Assembly (NCBI RefSeq): GCF_014699115.1
Contig: NZ_JACXAD010000021.1
Coordinates: 1-64,000 of the forward strand
Length of the DNA stretch: 64,000 nt
Source: Hymenobacter montanus
Lineage (GTDB): Bacteria > Bacteroidota > Bacteroidia > Cytophagales > Hymenobacteraceae
Direction of reading: 5' to 3'
The first letter of the stretch is position 1, and every line of letters begins with the position of its first letter. Below are positions 18,718 to 27,342 of this stretch, piece after piece. The notes under the pieces were generated by a model that did no database searches, was not told the DNA's origin, and saw only the letters and a program-made list of their open reading frames with translations. Position numbers and translations under genes: made by a program.

Positions 18718-19158
18718 CTAGCGCCGAACAGTGGGGTATTTAATTCGTACCTTCTTCCAGTATACGTAGTTGCCGGTTTTGGCTTCGACCAAGTAGGTGC
18801 CCGCCGGAATCTTGCCTAAGTCGACCGGCGCGCCGGTGTTGTTGGCGGGGTCCAGCTCGGTTTGGTAGATGACCCGGTTCTTGTAGTCGGTCATTACCAA
18901 GGTGCCGGGCTTGGTGAATTGCTGGGTAAAGCTCAGCAGAATGCTGGTCGAGTTGGGCTTCGGAAAGACGTCGATGCCCGAGAGTGTCTCAATGCGCTTA
19001 ATGGGTCCGTCGAGCGTCACGGCGCCGGCCGTACCCTTGGATTTGACGACGGTGCCCGACTCGTCGGACTTGCTTTTGATTTTGACCTTGGTTTGGGCCT
19101 GGGCAGTGCCGGTTAGCAACAGCATGGCTGCGAGGGCGAAAGAAGATAGGATTTTCAT
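18718..19158 (-). CDS. Small exported protein with a sorting-domain-like C-terminus
   Basis: A 146-residue protein with a signal peptide (MKILSSFALAAMLLLTGTAQAQ). Residues 22-45 are Lys/Ser-rich; residues 60-140 look like a beta-sandwich with LSGIDVFPKPNSTSILLSF, LVMTDYKNRVIYQTEL and IPAGTYLVEAKTGNYVYWKKV. That pattern resembles the type IX secretion C-terminal sorting domain, but there is no large passenger. It may be a free-standing surface protein. Function unknown. Confidence 0.65.
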   Translation of the reverse strand: MKILSSFALAAMLLLTGTAQAQTKVKIKSKSDESGTVVKSKGTAGAVTLDGPIKRIETLSGIDVFPKPNSTSILLSFTQQFTKPGTLVMTDYKNRVIYQTELDPANNTGAPVDLGKIPAGTYLVEAKTGNYVYWKKVRIKYPTVRR

Positions 19159-19414
19159 GGATAGCTAAAGGGGTTGAGACAGCAAAGAAAGGCGGTTACG
19201 GCTGGCCTTTGCATACTCCGTACCAAAGTTCGCGTTTTCGACCCGCCGTGCCAATGGCTACCTTCGCGGCGTACTCATTATAGTCAGGTATTCGATTAAC
19301 ATTTAGCAAGAGCCTGGTAATCGGCAACTCTTAAGGTAAATAGCCTGCGGGGCCGGTTGGAGAGCCGCTGAATATTCGCCGCTAACTGATTAAATGCTAA
19401 CTGCTAACCCATCC

Positions 19415-21175
19415 ATGTTAAGAACTCACACCTGCGGCGAGCTCCGCGCCGAGCACATTGGTCAAACCGTTACCCTCTGCGGCTGGGTACAGCGCACCCG
19501 CGACAAAGGCGCCATCCTCTGGATTGATTTGCGCGACCGCTATGGCCTCACCCAACTAACCCTGGAAGAAGGCGTGGAAGCCGAAACGGTGCGCGAGACC
19601 GCCCGCCACCTTGGCCGCGAGTTCGTGCTGAGCGTGAGCGGCAAAGTGGCCGAGCGTTACGCTAAAAACGACAAAATCCCAACCGGCGCCATCGAGATCC
19701 GGCCCGAAACGCTGCAAATTCTCAACGCCGCCAAACTGCCGCCCTTCCTGATCGAAGATGAAACCGACGGCGGCGACGACCTGCGGATGAAGTACCGCTA
19801 CCTCGACCTGCGCCGCGCTCCGGTGCGGAACAACCTGATGCTGCGCCACAAAATGGCCCAGGCCGTGCGCCGCTACCTCGATGGCCAGGCGTTTATTGAG
19901 GTCGAAACGCCGGTCCTCATCAAGTCTACGCCCGAAGGGGCGCGCGACTTCGTAGTGCCTTCCCGCATGAACCCCGGCGAGTTCTACGCCCTGCCGCAGT
20001 CGCCCCAAACGTTCAAGCAGCTGCTCATGGTGTCGGGCTTCGACCGCTACTTCCAGATTGTGAAGTGCTTCCGCGATGAGGATCTGCGGGCCGACCGCCA
20101 GCCCGAATTTACGCAGATTGACTGCGAGATGGCGTTTGTTACCCAGGAAGACATTCTGAACACCTTCGAAGGGCTTACCCGCTACTTGTTCAAGGAACTC
20201 AAAGGGCTCGACTTTCCCACCGTGCCCCGCATGACCTACGCCGACGCCATGCGCGACTACGGCAACGACAAACCCGACACGCGCTTCGAGATGAAGTTTG
20301 TGGACCTCACCGCCACTGCTCAGGGCCAGGGCTTCCCCGTTTTCGACGGCGCGGAAATCGTCCTGGGCATCAATGCCGCCACCTGCGCCGCCTACACCCG
20401 CAAGCAGCTCGACGAGCTGACCGATTTCGTGAAACGCCCGCAAATTGGCGCTACCGGCCTCGTGTACGCCCGCGTAGAAGCCGACGGCCAGGTGAAGTCG
20501 TCGGTCGACAAGTTCTACTCCCAGGATGAGCTGCGCAAGTGGAGCGCCGCTTTCCAGGCCCAGCCCGGCGACTTGCTGCTGCTGCTGGCTGGTCCGGAAA
20601 GCAAAACCCGCAAGGCCCTGAGCGAGCTGCGCCTAGAGATGGGCCAGCGGCTGGGCCTGCGCAACAAGGACGCTTTCTCGCCACTTTGGGTGGTTGATTT
20701 CCCCTTGCTCGAATTCAGCGAAGAGGAGAACCGCTACTTTGCCATGCACCATCCCTTCACTTCGCCCAAGCCCGAAGACCTGGCCCTGCTCGACTCGCCC
20801 GCGACCATTGGCCAGGTCCGCGCCAATGCCTACGACCTCGTGATTAATGGGGTAGAAGTGGGTGGCGGCTCCATCCGCATTCACGACCGAGCCGTGCAGG
20901 CCCGGATGTTCTCCTTGCTCGGCTTCACCCCCGAAGAAGCCCAGGCGCAGTTTGGCTTTCTGCTCGATGCCTTCGAGTACGGCGCCCCGCCCCACGGCGG
21001 CATCGCCTTTGGCTTCGACCGCCTGTGCTCCTTGTTTGGCGGGGCCGATAGCATTCGCGACTTCATTGCCTTTCCCAAGAACAACTCCGGCCGCGACGTG
21101 ATGATTGATTCGCCCTCACCGATCTCGGACGCACAATTAAAGGAGCTAAGCATTGCTTCGGTAGCGGGAAAGTAG
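19415..21175 (+). CDS. aspS: Aspartyl-tRNA synthetase
   Basis: Class II synthetase charging tRNA-Asp. The 586-residue bacterial-type enzyme has an N-terminal OB-fold anticodon domain (GWVQRTRDKGAILWIDLRD), class II motif 2 (FRDEDLRADRQPEFTQID near 220), a GAD-type insertion near 290-410, and motif 3 (GIAFGFDRLCSLFGG near 530). I chose the ATG at 19415 (MLRTHTCGEL), the usual family start, over one 21 bases earlier. Alone in its unit, with a strong terminator. Confidence 0.97.
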   Translation: MLRTHTCGELRAEHIGQTVTLCGWVQRTRDKGAILWIDLRDRYGLTQLTLEEGVEAETVRETARHLGREFVLSVSGKVAERYAKNDKIPTGAIEIRPETLQILNAAKLPPFLIEDETDGGDDLRMKYRYLDLRRAPVRNNLMLRHKMAQAVRRYLDGQAFIEVETPVLIKSTPEGARDFVVPSRMNPGEFYALPQSPQTFKQLLMVSGFDRYFQIVKCFRDEDLRADRQPEFTQIDCEMAFVTQEDILNTFEGLTRYLFKELKGLDFPTVPRMTYADAMRDYGNDKPDTRFEMKFVDLTATAQGQGFPVFDGAEIVLGINAATCAAYTRKQLDELTDFVKRPQIGATGLVYARVEADGQVKSSVDKFYSQDELRKWSAAFQAQPGDLLLLLAGPESKTRKALSELRLEMGQRLGLRNKDAFSPLWVVDFPLLEFSEEENRYFAMHHPFTSPKPEDLALLDSPATIGQVRANAYDLVINGVEVGGGSIRIHDRAVQARMFSLLGFTPEEAQAQFGFLLDAFEYGAPPHGGIAFGFDRLCSLFGGADSIRDFIAFPKNNSGRDVMIDSPSPISDAQLKELSIASVAGK

Positions 21176-21237
21176 GGAAGAGATTCACTCCGGTGTTGGC
21201 TGAAGCGTTTGCCAGGCCAAGCGTACTAAAGAACTAG

Positions 21238-21277
21238 GCAGAAAGCGGCAACCGAAGTATCGGTTGCCGCTTTCTGC
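21238..21277 (+). terminator. Terminator of aspS
   Basis: A perfect 18-bp stem (21238-21255 with 21260-21277), a 4-base loop, then seven T residues. A textbook intrinsic terminator. Confidence 0.9.
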
Positions 21278-21713
21278 TTTTTTAAAGCAGCTGTTCAGCC
21301 CTGGCTATGTAAACGTTCCGGCACGGAACTGAAGGGGCTTAGCATTCGGAAGCATCTGCTTGTGCTGCTCCCCAACGCAAGGTCGGTCGTAATTACTCGC
21401 GAGTGGGGTTTGGGGAGAGCAGCAAGTTGTCTGAAAATAGGATAAAAATAATATTGTGTAGAATCGGAAATATCCGGCAAAACAGGGGTCGCCGCTCCTG
21501 CTGCCCCCCACTTGAGAGACTGGTACGGTAAATGACTTAGTTCGGCGTGTTATCACCCTCGTTCGGCTAGAATTTACCCCAGGGGGTGGTCTACTATAGT
21601 AAGTTTGAGCAGTTAATCGATTCAGATATCGGCCAGACGGGCCGGATTTTACCTCTCTTCCATATCCATACCAACACCAATAATTACGAGTAATTCAGTA
21701 AAACATTATTACC

Positions 21714-21770
21714 CCTTACCTACTTATAACATTACCTATTATAAAACTATTTACCTACTTATAAAACTAT
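21714..21770. repeat. AT-rich tandem repeat, about three copies of 18-21 bases
   Basis: TTACCTACTTATAA occurs at 21716-21729 and 21751-21764, with a diverged copy (ATTACCTATTATAA) at 21731-21744; the last two are followed by AACTAT. Sharply AT-rich compared with neighbours. Could be a regulator site cluster; no evidence beyond composition. Confidence 0.5.
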
Positions 21771-21842
21771 AGGCCTGGTGGACAAACAGGTCAACTATTT
21801 TATCATTATCGATTGATTAAGTGTTAGAAATTATGTTATCTG

Positions 21843-21873
21843 AAAGAGCTGCACTAGCTAGGTGCAGCTCTTT
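21843..21873. terminator. Hairpin with T-tract in the aspS-nuoJ gap
   Basis: AAAGAGCTGCAC (21843-21854) pairs with 21862-21873, followed by T and G. No coding unit precedes it on the plus strand, so it may end a small RNA or stop readthrough. Confidence 0.5.
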
Positions 21874-21972
21874 TGCGTATTAGCCAGCGGGCTTGAGCTA
21901 GGGCCCTTTACCCGAACCCCGCGATAGCTTCTACCCATCGTAGCGGGCTCATCAGCTTGTGTGCTAAAACCA

Positions 21973-21997
21973 AAAGAGCGTCCGCTGGACGCTCTTT
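21973..21997 (-). terminator. Probable terminator of the nuo operon
   Basis: AAAGAGCGTCC and GGACGCTCTTT pair around GCT. On the minus strand it lies 120 bases after the nuoJ stop and is followed by TGGTTTTAG. Confidence 0.6.
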
Positions 21998-22116
21998 GAA
22001 TCAGGTGTTGGGGAGGCTACGCAGGAAGGCGTCATGCCAGGGGAGTAACCCCTTTGTGTGGAGTAAGCGGGGGAACGGTTGAGCGTAGTGCAGTCTGCTT
22101 GATAAGCAGGGGGAAG

Positions 22117-22626
22117 CTAGAAGTTCCGCTCGCCTGTTTCGCGCTTGCCCAACATCACGGCACCCACCATGGCGGCTAGCAGCAGCACCGAGGCCAATTC
22201 AAACGGCAGGGCGTATTGTTGAAACAGAACCAGCCCGAGCCGGTCAACCATGCCAATTTGCGAGTCGAACGTGGCCGGGTCGTAGCCGGCGGGGTTGATG
22301 TTACGCATGGCTGCAACCAGTATCAGCAGCAGGGAGCCCCCCGCAATGGCCGCCGCAACCTTCGCTAGGGTGGGCTTGTGCGGCTCGGTTTCCTCGTTCA
22401 GGTTCAGGAACATAATCACGAATAGAAACAGCACCATGATAGCCCCGGCGTACACGATGATGTTCACGGCGGCCAGAAACTGGGCGTTCAGTAGCAAGTA
22501 GTGCCCGGAGAGCGTGAAGAACGTAAGAATGAGGAAGAGCACGCTGTGAACCGGGTTTTTGGCCAGTATCACGCCCAGGGCACTGAGCAAGGCGACGAAC
22601 GAGAGAAAGAGGAAGAGAGGAGACAT
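22117..22626 (-). CDS. nuoJ: NADH-quinone oxidoreductase subunit J
   Basis: Membrane subunit of complex I, next to NuoA/NuoK in the proton-pumping arm. The 169-residue product has about five helices, with PVHSVLFLILTFFTLSGHYLLL and VYAGAIMVLFLFVIM, the latter a NuoJ hallmark. I chose the ATG at 22626 (MSPLFLFLS); the open frame upstream runs through the palindrome at 22631-22706 and is unlikely to be coding. It is the last nuo gene here; nuoK does not follow. Confidence 0.93.
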   Translation of the reverse strand: MSPLFLFLSFVALLSALGVILAKNPVHSVLFLILTFFTLSGHYLLLNAQFLAAVNIIVYAGAIMVLFLFVIMFLNLNEETEPHKPTLAKVAAAIAGGSLLLILVAAMRNINPAGYDPATFDSQIGMVDRLGLVLFQQYALPFELASVLLLAAMVGAVMLGKRETGERNF

Positions 22627-22630
22627 ACGG

Positions 22631-22706
22631 TAGCGCGGAGGTTGCAGTCCGCGCGTAGAGTGCTGGGAAAAGGTACTTGCAAATGCGGACTGCAAGGCCC
22701 GCGTTA
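22631..22706. repeat. Intergenic imperfect palindrome between nuoI and nuoJ
   Basis: 22631-22652 is nearly the reverse complement of 22685-22706, sharing TTGCAGTCCGC, with about four mismatches in 22 and a 32-base spacer. It fills the whole gap between the two genes. Confidence 0.65.
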
Positions 22707-22708
22707 CT

Positions 22709-23290
22709 TTAGGTTAGCTGCTTTTGGCGCAACTTCTCGGCCTGCTCGGGCGTGAGCTGGATGCCGCGCTTCGAGCGCTTATCCGGCGAAACGGGCTCCA
22801 CCAGCCGGTCTTTGCCGTAGATGAACTCATCGCGCTCGAAGCGGGGCGGCGCCATTTTGTCGGCTTGCAGATACACGGCGGCTTTGGGGCAGGCTTCCTC
22901 GCAGAGGCCGCAGAAGATGCAACGGAGCATGTTCACCTCGTAGCTCACGGCGTACTTCTCCTCGCGGTAGAGGTTCTCCTCGCCCTTCTTGCGCTCGCCA
23001 GCTACCATGGTAATGGCTTCGGCAGGGCAGGCCACGGCGCAGAGGCCACAAGCGGTGCAGCGCTCCCGCCCCAGCTCGTCGCGCTTAAGCACGTGCAAGC
23101 CCCGGAAAACGGGGGAGAAGGGCCGCGTTTCGTCCGGATAGCGCACGGTGACTTGCTTCTTGGTAGCAGCCCGGAAAAAGTGCCGCATCGTAATGGTCAG
23201 GCCCTGGAAGATAGCCGGCAGGTAGGCCCGCTCGGCCAAGGTCATAGGCTTCTTTTCGAGAACTTTAGCTCGCTTACTTAAGGATTCCAT
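22709..23290 (-). CDS. nuoI: NADH-quinone oxidoreductase subunit I
   Basis: Peripheral-arm subunit carrying two [4Fe-4S] clusters (N6a, N6b) that pass electrons to NuoB. Both binding motifs are clear: CTACGLCAVACP near residue 81 and CIFCGLCEEACP near 127. The 193-residue length is typical, with an amphipathic N-terminal helix. It begins five bases after the nuoH stop, consistent with one operon. Confidence 0.96.
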   Translation of the reverse strand: MESLSKRAKVLEKKPMTLAERAYLPAIFQGLTITMRHFFRAATKKQVTVRYPDETRPFSPVFRGLHVLKRDELGRERCTACGLCAVACPAEAITMVAGERKKGEENLYREEKYAVSYEVNMLRCIFCGLCEEACPKAAVYLQADKMAPPRFERDEFIYGKDRLVEPVSPDKRSKRGIQLTPEQAEKLRQKQLT

Positions 23291-23295
23291 GGTCG

Positions 23296-24390
23296 TTATT
23301 TAATCACCCCGAACGTAATCAGGCCGCCCGTCAGCATGATGTTGAAGATAGCCAGTGGGATGAGAATCGTCCAGCCCAGACGCATGAGTTGGTCGTAGCG
23401 GAAGCGCGGTAAGGTCCAGCGCACCCACATAAAAAAGAAGATGAAGCCGAATATTTTGGCGAACAAGCCCACCAGCCCCAGGATGGTGATGATGTTTTGG
23501 GCAGTTACCAGCTCCAGACCCTGCGATGATACCAGCCAACTGCGCAGGTCGTATTGAAAAGGAAAGTTAAAGCCGCCGAAGTAGAGTACGCTCATCACGG
23601 CCGACGCCACGAACACGTTGATGTATTCCGCGAACAGGTACAGGCCCATTTTCATGGAGCTGTATTCGGTGTGGTAGCCGCCGATGAGCTCGGTTTCGCA
23701 CTCCGGCAAGTCGAATGGCGTCCGATTCGTTTCGGCGAAAGCGCACACGATGAAGATGATAAAGCCCAGGGGCTGCTTCATCACGTTCCAGTTAAAAATA
23801 TCCTGCCACACAAAAGGGGCTGCGGATGCCTGTTGGATCGTGATTTCACGCAACGACAAGGTCTGCGAAATCATCAGGACGGCAATTAGGGCCAGGCCCA
23901 TGGCGATTTCGTAGCTAATGTTCTGCGAGGCCGCGCGGATAGCGCCCAGCAGCGAAAACTTGTTGTTCGACGCCCAGCCACCAATCATGATGCCGTACAC
24001 GCCCAGCGACACCATGCCGAACACGTAGAGCATGCCGACGTTAATTTCAATGCCTTGCAGATGAACCACCGTCTCGCCAAACTGCAGCACGTTGCCGAAC
24101 GGAATAACCGCCGATGACATTAGGGCCGTCGTCATGGCTAAGCAAGGCCCGAACACAAATAGCGCCCGGTTGGCACCCGCCGGGAAGAATTCCTCTTTGG
24201 TGAAGAGCTTCACGGCGTCGGCCAGGGGCTGGAGCAGGCCAAAGGGCCCGGCGCGGTCCGGGCCCACCCGGTCCTGCAGGAAGGCGGCGATGACGCGCTC
24301 GGCGTAAGTAGAGTAAGTGGCAATCAGCAGCGAAACGCCGAAGACTACCAGAACGACGAGGCCTTGCCAGCCCAGAGCGGGGAGAGTCAT
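23296..24390 (-). CDS. nuoH: NADH-quinone oxidoreductase subunit H
   Basis: Membrane subunit forming much of the quinone chamber. The 364-residue protein has eight or more helices and the conserved loops RVGPDRAGPFGLLQPLADAVK near residue 40, ENRTPFDLPE-like ETNRTPFDLPECETELI near 222, and EYSSMKMGLY near 245. Length and motifs are normal. It lies between nuoG and nuoI. Confidence 0.96.
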   Translation of the reverse strand: MTLPALGWQGLVVLVVFGVSLLIATYSTYAERVIAAFLQDRVGPDRAGPFGLLQPLADAVKLFTKEEFFPAGANRALFVFGPCLAMTTALMSSAVIPFGNVLQFGETVVHLQGIEINVGMLYVFGMVSLGVYGIMIGGWASNNKFSLLGAIRAASQNISYEIAMGLALIAVLMISQTLSLREITIQQASAAPFVWQDIFNWNVMKQPLGFIIFIVCAFAETNRTPFDLPECETELIGGYHTEYSSMKMGLYLFAEYINVFVASAVMSVLYFGGFNFPFQYDLRSWLVSSQGLELVTAQNIITILGLVGLFAKIFGFIFFFMWVRWTLPRFRYDQLMRLGWTILIPLAIFNIMLTGGLITFGVIK

Positions 24391-24459
24391 AATTTATTTT
24401 AATGAATCAAAATGCCATGCTGAGCGCCGCCAGGCATGACCAACGATTATGATTTTCAA

Positions 24460-25476
24460 TTAGCCATTAATGCCGCCCAGGCGTAGCGGCGGGTTGCGTT
24501 CCAGTTCGCGGGTGGTGCTTTCGGGTAAGTCCAGAATTACCTGCGGGTTCACCACCGGCAATTCGTAGTGGTTGGCCGAGATAACCGAGGCGCGGCTGAT
24601 ATGCGCCGGCCCTTCGAGCACCCAGTCCGAAGTTTCCTTTTTGTCGAAGCGGCAGGTATTGCAGATCCACTCTTTCACTTCGCCGTACTGGTCTTTGCGG
24701 GCCGTTACCCGGAGCACGTCCTTGCCTTTGTACCAGAGGGTGACCCGGCCACAGCACTTCTCGTTTTCGCAGTCGCGGTGGGCGTTCACGGGTTTGGTGA
24801 ACCATACGCGCTGCTTGAAGCGGAAGGTCTTGTCGGTCAGCGCGCCTACCGGGCATACATCGATAACGTTGCCACTGAACTCGTTGTCGATGACGTTTTC
24901 GATGTAGGTGCCGATTTCCGAAGCATCGCCGCGGCCCAGTACGCCGTGCACCCGCTCGGGGGTGAGCTGGTCGGCGGTGTACACGCAGCGGTAGCACAGG
25001 ATGCAGCGCGTCATGTGCAGCTGGATGAGCGGGCCGATGTCGATTTTCTCGAAGGTGCGGCGCTCTTCCTCGTAGCGGGTGGTGCTTACCCCATGCTCGA
25101 AGGCAAAGTCCTGCAAGTCGCATTCGCCGGCCTGGTCGCACACCGGGCAATCGAGCGGGTGGTTGATGAGCAGCATTTCCACGATGCCCTTGCGCACGTC
25201 CATCACCTGCTGGGAAGTCGTATTCTCGACCACCATGCCGTCTTGCACCGTCGTGATGCACGAGGCCACCAGCTTGGGCATGGGCCGCGGGTCCTTGGCC
25301 GAGCCGGCGGCCACGCGTACCAGACAGGCGCGGCATTTGCCGCCGGTGCCCTTCAGCGGGGTGTAGTAGCACATGGCGGGCGGCACCACGCCCCCACCAA
25401 TCTGGCGGGCCGCGTTCAGGATAGTGGTTCCATCCGGAACTTCTACCTCAATGCCGTCGAAAGTTATTTTAGCCAT
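24460..25476 (-). CDS. nuoG: NADH-quinone oxidoreductase subunit G, short form
   Basis: Iron-sulfur subunit of the peripheral arm. Only the N-terminal cluster-binding part is present (338 residues; canonical NuoG is about 800-900). Visible are the [2Fe-2S] ligands in CYYTPLKGTGGKCRAC near residues 38-53, the His-ligated cluster region (HPLDCPVCDQAGECDLQD near 105-122), and CILCYRC with a distal Cys in VCPVGAL. A further cysteine group (ENEKCCG, CNTC) follows. The molybdopterin-like domain is missing and its absence is not a frameshift; the short form is known from other Bacteroidota. Confidence 0.9.
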   Translation of the reverse strand: MAKITFDGIEVEVPDGTTILNAARQIGGGVVPPAMCYYTPLKGTGGKCRACLVRVAAGSAKDPRPMPKLVASCITTVQDGMVVENTTSQQVMDVRKGIVEMLLINHPLDCPVCDQAGECDLQDFAFEHGVSTTRYEEERRTFEKIDIGPLIQLHMTRCILCYRCVYTADQLTPERVHGVLGRGDASEIGTYIENVIDNEFSGNVIDVCPVGALTDKTFRFKQRVWFTKPVNAHRDCENEKCCGRVTLWYKGKDVLRVTARKDQYGEVKEWICNTCRFDKKETSDWVLEGPAHISRASVISANHYELPVVNPQVILDLPESTTRELERNPPLRLGGING

Positions 25477-25484
25477 TTTTATAG

Positions 25485-25630
25485 AGAGCTTAGATGTTAG
25501 AGCTCAGAACTTAGAATTTAAATGTTAGAGGCCAGAGCTCAGATGTGGGGGCTTGAAGGAGTAATCGATTGACTTCCAGTGGAACTCAAAATTAAAAAAT
25601 CTAAGTTCTGAACTCTAGCATCTAAGCTCT
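25485..25630. repeat. Near-perfect intergenic palindrome between nuoF and nuoG
   Basis: Arms 25485-25515 and 25600-25630 are 31 bases each, with two mismatches, and start AGAGCTTAGATG. The arms are built from short motifs such as GAGCTTAGA and CAGAACTTAGA. The spacer is 84 bases. Similar elements, same motif type, are at 29883, 34942 and 41838. Confidence 0.8.
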
Positions 25631-25635
25631 AAGAG

Positions 25636-26976
25636 CTAGGCCAGCACGGGGGCGTTGCGGTACGCGGCGCCGGGCATGGTGGCCTCTTGGGGATGGGTTA
25701 CGTGCCACTCAAACTCGTGGCGGAAGTGACGGACGGCGGCAGCTACCGGCCAAGCGGCGGCTTCGCCGAGGGGGCAGATGGTGTTGCCCTCAATCTGCTT
25801 GGCTACACTCACGATCAGGTCGATGTCGTGCATGGAGCCGTGGCCGTGTTCGAGGCGGTGCAGCACCTTTTCGAGCCAGCCGGTTCCCTCCCGACAGGGC
25901 GAGCACTGCCCGCACGACTCGTGGTGGTAGAAGCGGCTGAAGTTCCAGGTGTTCTTCACGATGCACGTGGTTTCGTCCATGGCAATAAAGCCACCGGAGC
26001 CCAGCATGGTGCCCGTGATGAAGCCCCCGTCGGATAGCGACTCGTAGGTCATTAGGCGGTTTTCGCCGGCGGCGGTTTTCAGGATAAGCTCCTTGGGCAG
26101 AATCGGCACCGACGAGCCACCCGCTACCACGGCCTTCAGGTCGCGGCCTTTCCAGATGCCGCCGCAGTACTCATCCGAGTAAATGAATTCCTCCACCGGC
26201 ACGCCCAGCTCGATTTCGTAGATGCCGGGCTTGTTCAGGTGGCCGCAAGCCGAAATCAGCTTGGTACCCGTGCTTTTGCCAACCCCCAGCTTGGCGTATT
26301 CGTCGCCCCCTTCGTTCACAATCGGAACCACGGCGGCAATCGTTTCCACGTTGTTGACTACCGTGGGGCGGGCGTAAAGGCCCTGCACGGCCGGGAAGGG
26401 CGGCTTGTTGCGCGGGTTGCCCCGCTTGCCCTCCAGCGACTCGAGCAGCGCCGTTTCCTCGCCGCAGATGTAAGCGCCGGCCCCCGGGTGCACGTGCAAA
26501 TCGAGCGAGTAGCCCGAGCCGAGGATGTTCTCTCCCAGGAATCCCGCCGCGTAAGCTTCGGCAATGGCCTTTTCCAGAATGCGCAGCACGTACAACAACT
26601 CCCCGCGGATGTAGATGTAGCTGGTGCGGGCGCCCAGGGCGTAGCTGCCCGTAATCATGCCCTCAATGAGCAGGTGGGGCAGCTTCGACATGAGCTGGCG
26701 GTCCTTGAAGGTGCCCGGCTCCGATTCGTCGGCGTTGCAGACGAGGTAGCGCGGCACACCCTCGGGCTTGGCCAGGAAGCTCCACTTCATGCCCGTGGGG
26801 AAGCCCGCACCGCCGCGGCCGCGCAGGCCCGACTTCTTCACTTCTTCCACCACTTCGTCGGGCGTCATGGTTTTGAGTGCCTTTTCCACGGAGCGGTAGC
26901 CGCCGTGCTTGCGGTATACATCGAAGGTATCGATACCTTCAACGTTGATATGTTCAGTTAATAGCTTGCGGCCCAT
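25636..26976 (-). CDS. nuoF: NADH-quinone oxidoreductase subunit F
   Basis: NADH-binding flavoprotein where complex I takes electrons from NADH. The 446-residue protein shows the glycine-rich NADH/FMN site GLRGRGGAGFPTGMKW near 50-65, FMN-contact ICNADESEPGTFKDR-like VCNADESEPGTFKDR near 80, and the [4Fe-4S] ligands ESCGQCSPCREG near 355-366 with a distal Cys in NTICPLG. Normal length. It follows a small coiled-coil ORF that separates it from nuoE. Confidence 0.96.
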   Translation of the reverse strand: MGRKLLTEHINVEGIDTFDVYRKHGGYRSVEKALKTMTPDEVVEEVKKSGLRGRGGAGFPTGMKWSFLAKPEGVPRYLVCNADESEPGTFKDRQLMSKLPHLLIEGMITGSYALGARTSYIYIRGELLYVLRILEKAIAEAYAAGFLGENILGSGYSLDLHVHPGAGAYICGEETALLESLEGKRGNPRNKPPFPAVQGLYARPTVVNNVETIAAVVPIVNEGGDEYAKLGVGKSTGTKLISACGHLNKPGIYEIELGVPVEEFIYSDEYCGGIWKGRDLKAVVAGGSSVPILPKELILKTAAGENRLMTYESLSDGGFITGTMLGSGGFIAMDETTCIVKNTWNFSRFYHHESCGQCSPCREGTGWLEKVLHRLEHGHGSMHDIDLIVSVAKQIEGNTICPLGEAAAWPVAAAVRHFRHEFEWHVTHPQEATMPGAAYRNAPVLA

Positions 26977-27002
26977 AGTAGTAAGCGTTATCCCGATGAC
27001 TT

Positions 27003-27338
27003 TTAAACTATTTGATGCCGCTGTTCCAGACGAACCAATTGGGCCTCGAAATCCTGATTAACGGTTTGTTGCTGCCCCAATGCTCGGCTAATGGAATAAG
27101 TCATGAATTCCATGTTGTTTTTGCTTTCTTCCTGAAAGACCGTCAGGATGTTGTTGGTATGCTCCTGCTGCTTCAGTACTACTTCGGCGGTGCTATTCAG
27201 GGCCTCTTTCATAATTCGGATGTCGCTCTGCATGACCCGGATGTCGCTTCGCATGGCATAGATGCTATCCTTCACCTCATGCATTTCGATAAGAATCTCC
27301 GAGATGATAAGCGGCAAATCCCGATTCTGGTCAGCCAT
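27003..27338 (-). CDS. Small coiled-coil protein inside the nuo operon
   Basis: I do not recognise this 111-residue protein. It is soluble, strongly helical and rich in Met, Gln and Glu. Residues 15-50 contain a heptad-like repeat (MRSDIRVMQSDIRIMKEALN), so it probably forms a coiled coil. It starts four bases after nuoE ends and stops 26 bases before the nuoF start, so it is almost certainly co-transcribed. It could be an assembly or accessory factor for complex I, or an unrelated passenger; sequence alone cannot tell. Confidence 0.7.
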   Translation of the reverse strand: MADQNRDLPLIISEILIEMHEVKDSIYAMRSDIRVMQSDIRIMKEALNSTAEVVLKQQEHTNNILTVFQEESKNNMEFMTYSISRALGQQQTVNQDFEAQLVRLEQRHQIV

Positions 27339-27342
27339 GAGA

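Larger units (their letters stand above)
21278..22116. other. Long non-coding gap between aspS and nuoJ
   Basis: About 840 bases with no gene I can support. It holds an AT-rich tandem repeat (21714-21770), two perfect hairpins (21843-21873 and 21973-21997) and otherwise unremarkable sequence. nuoK-nuoN would be expected here if the complex I operon were complete. Confidence 0.6.
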
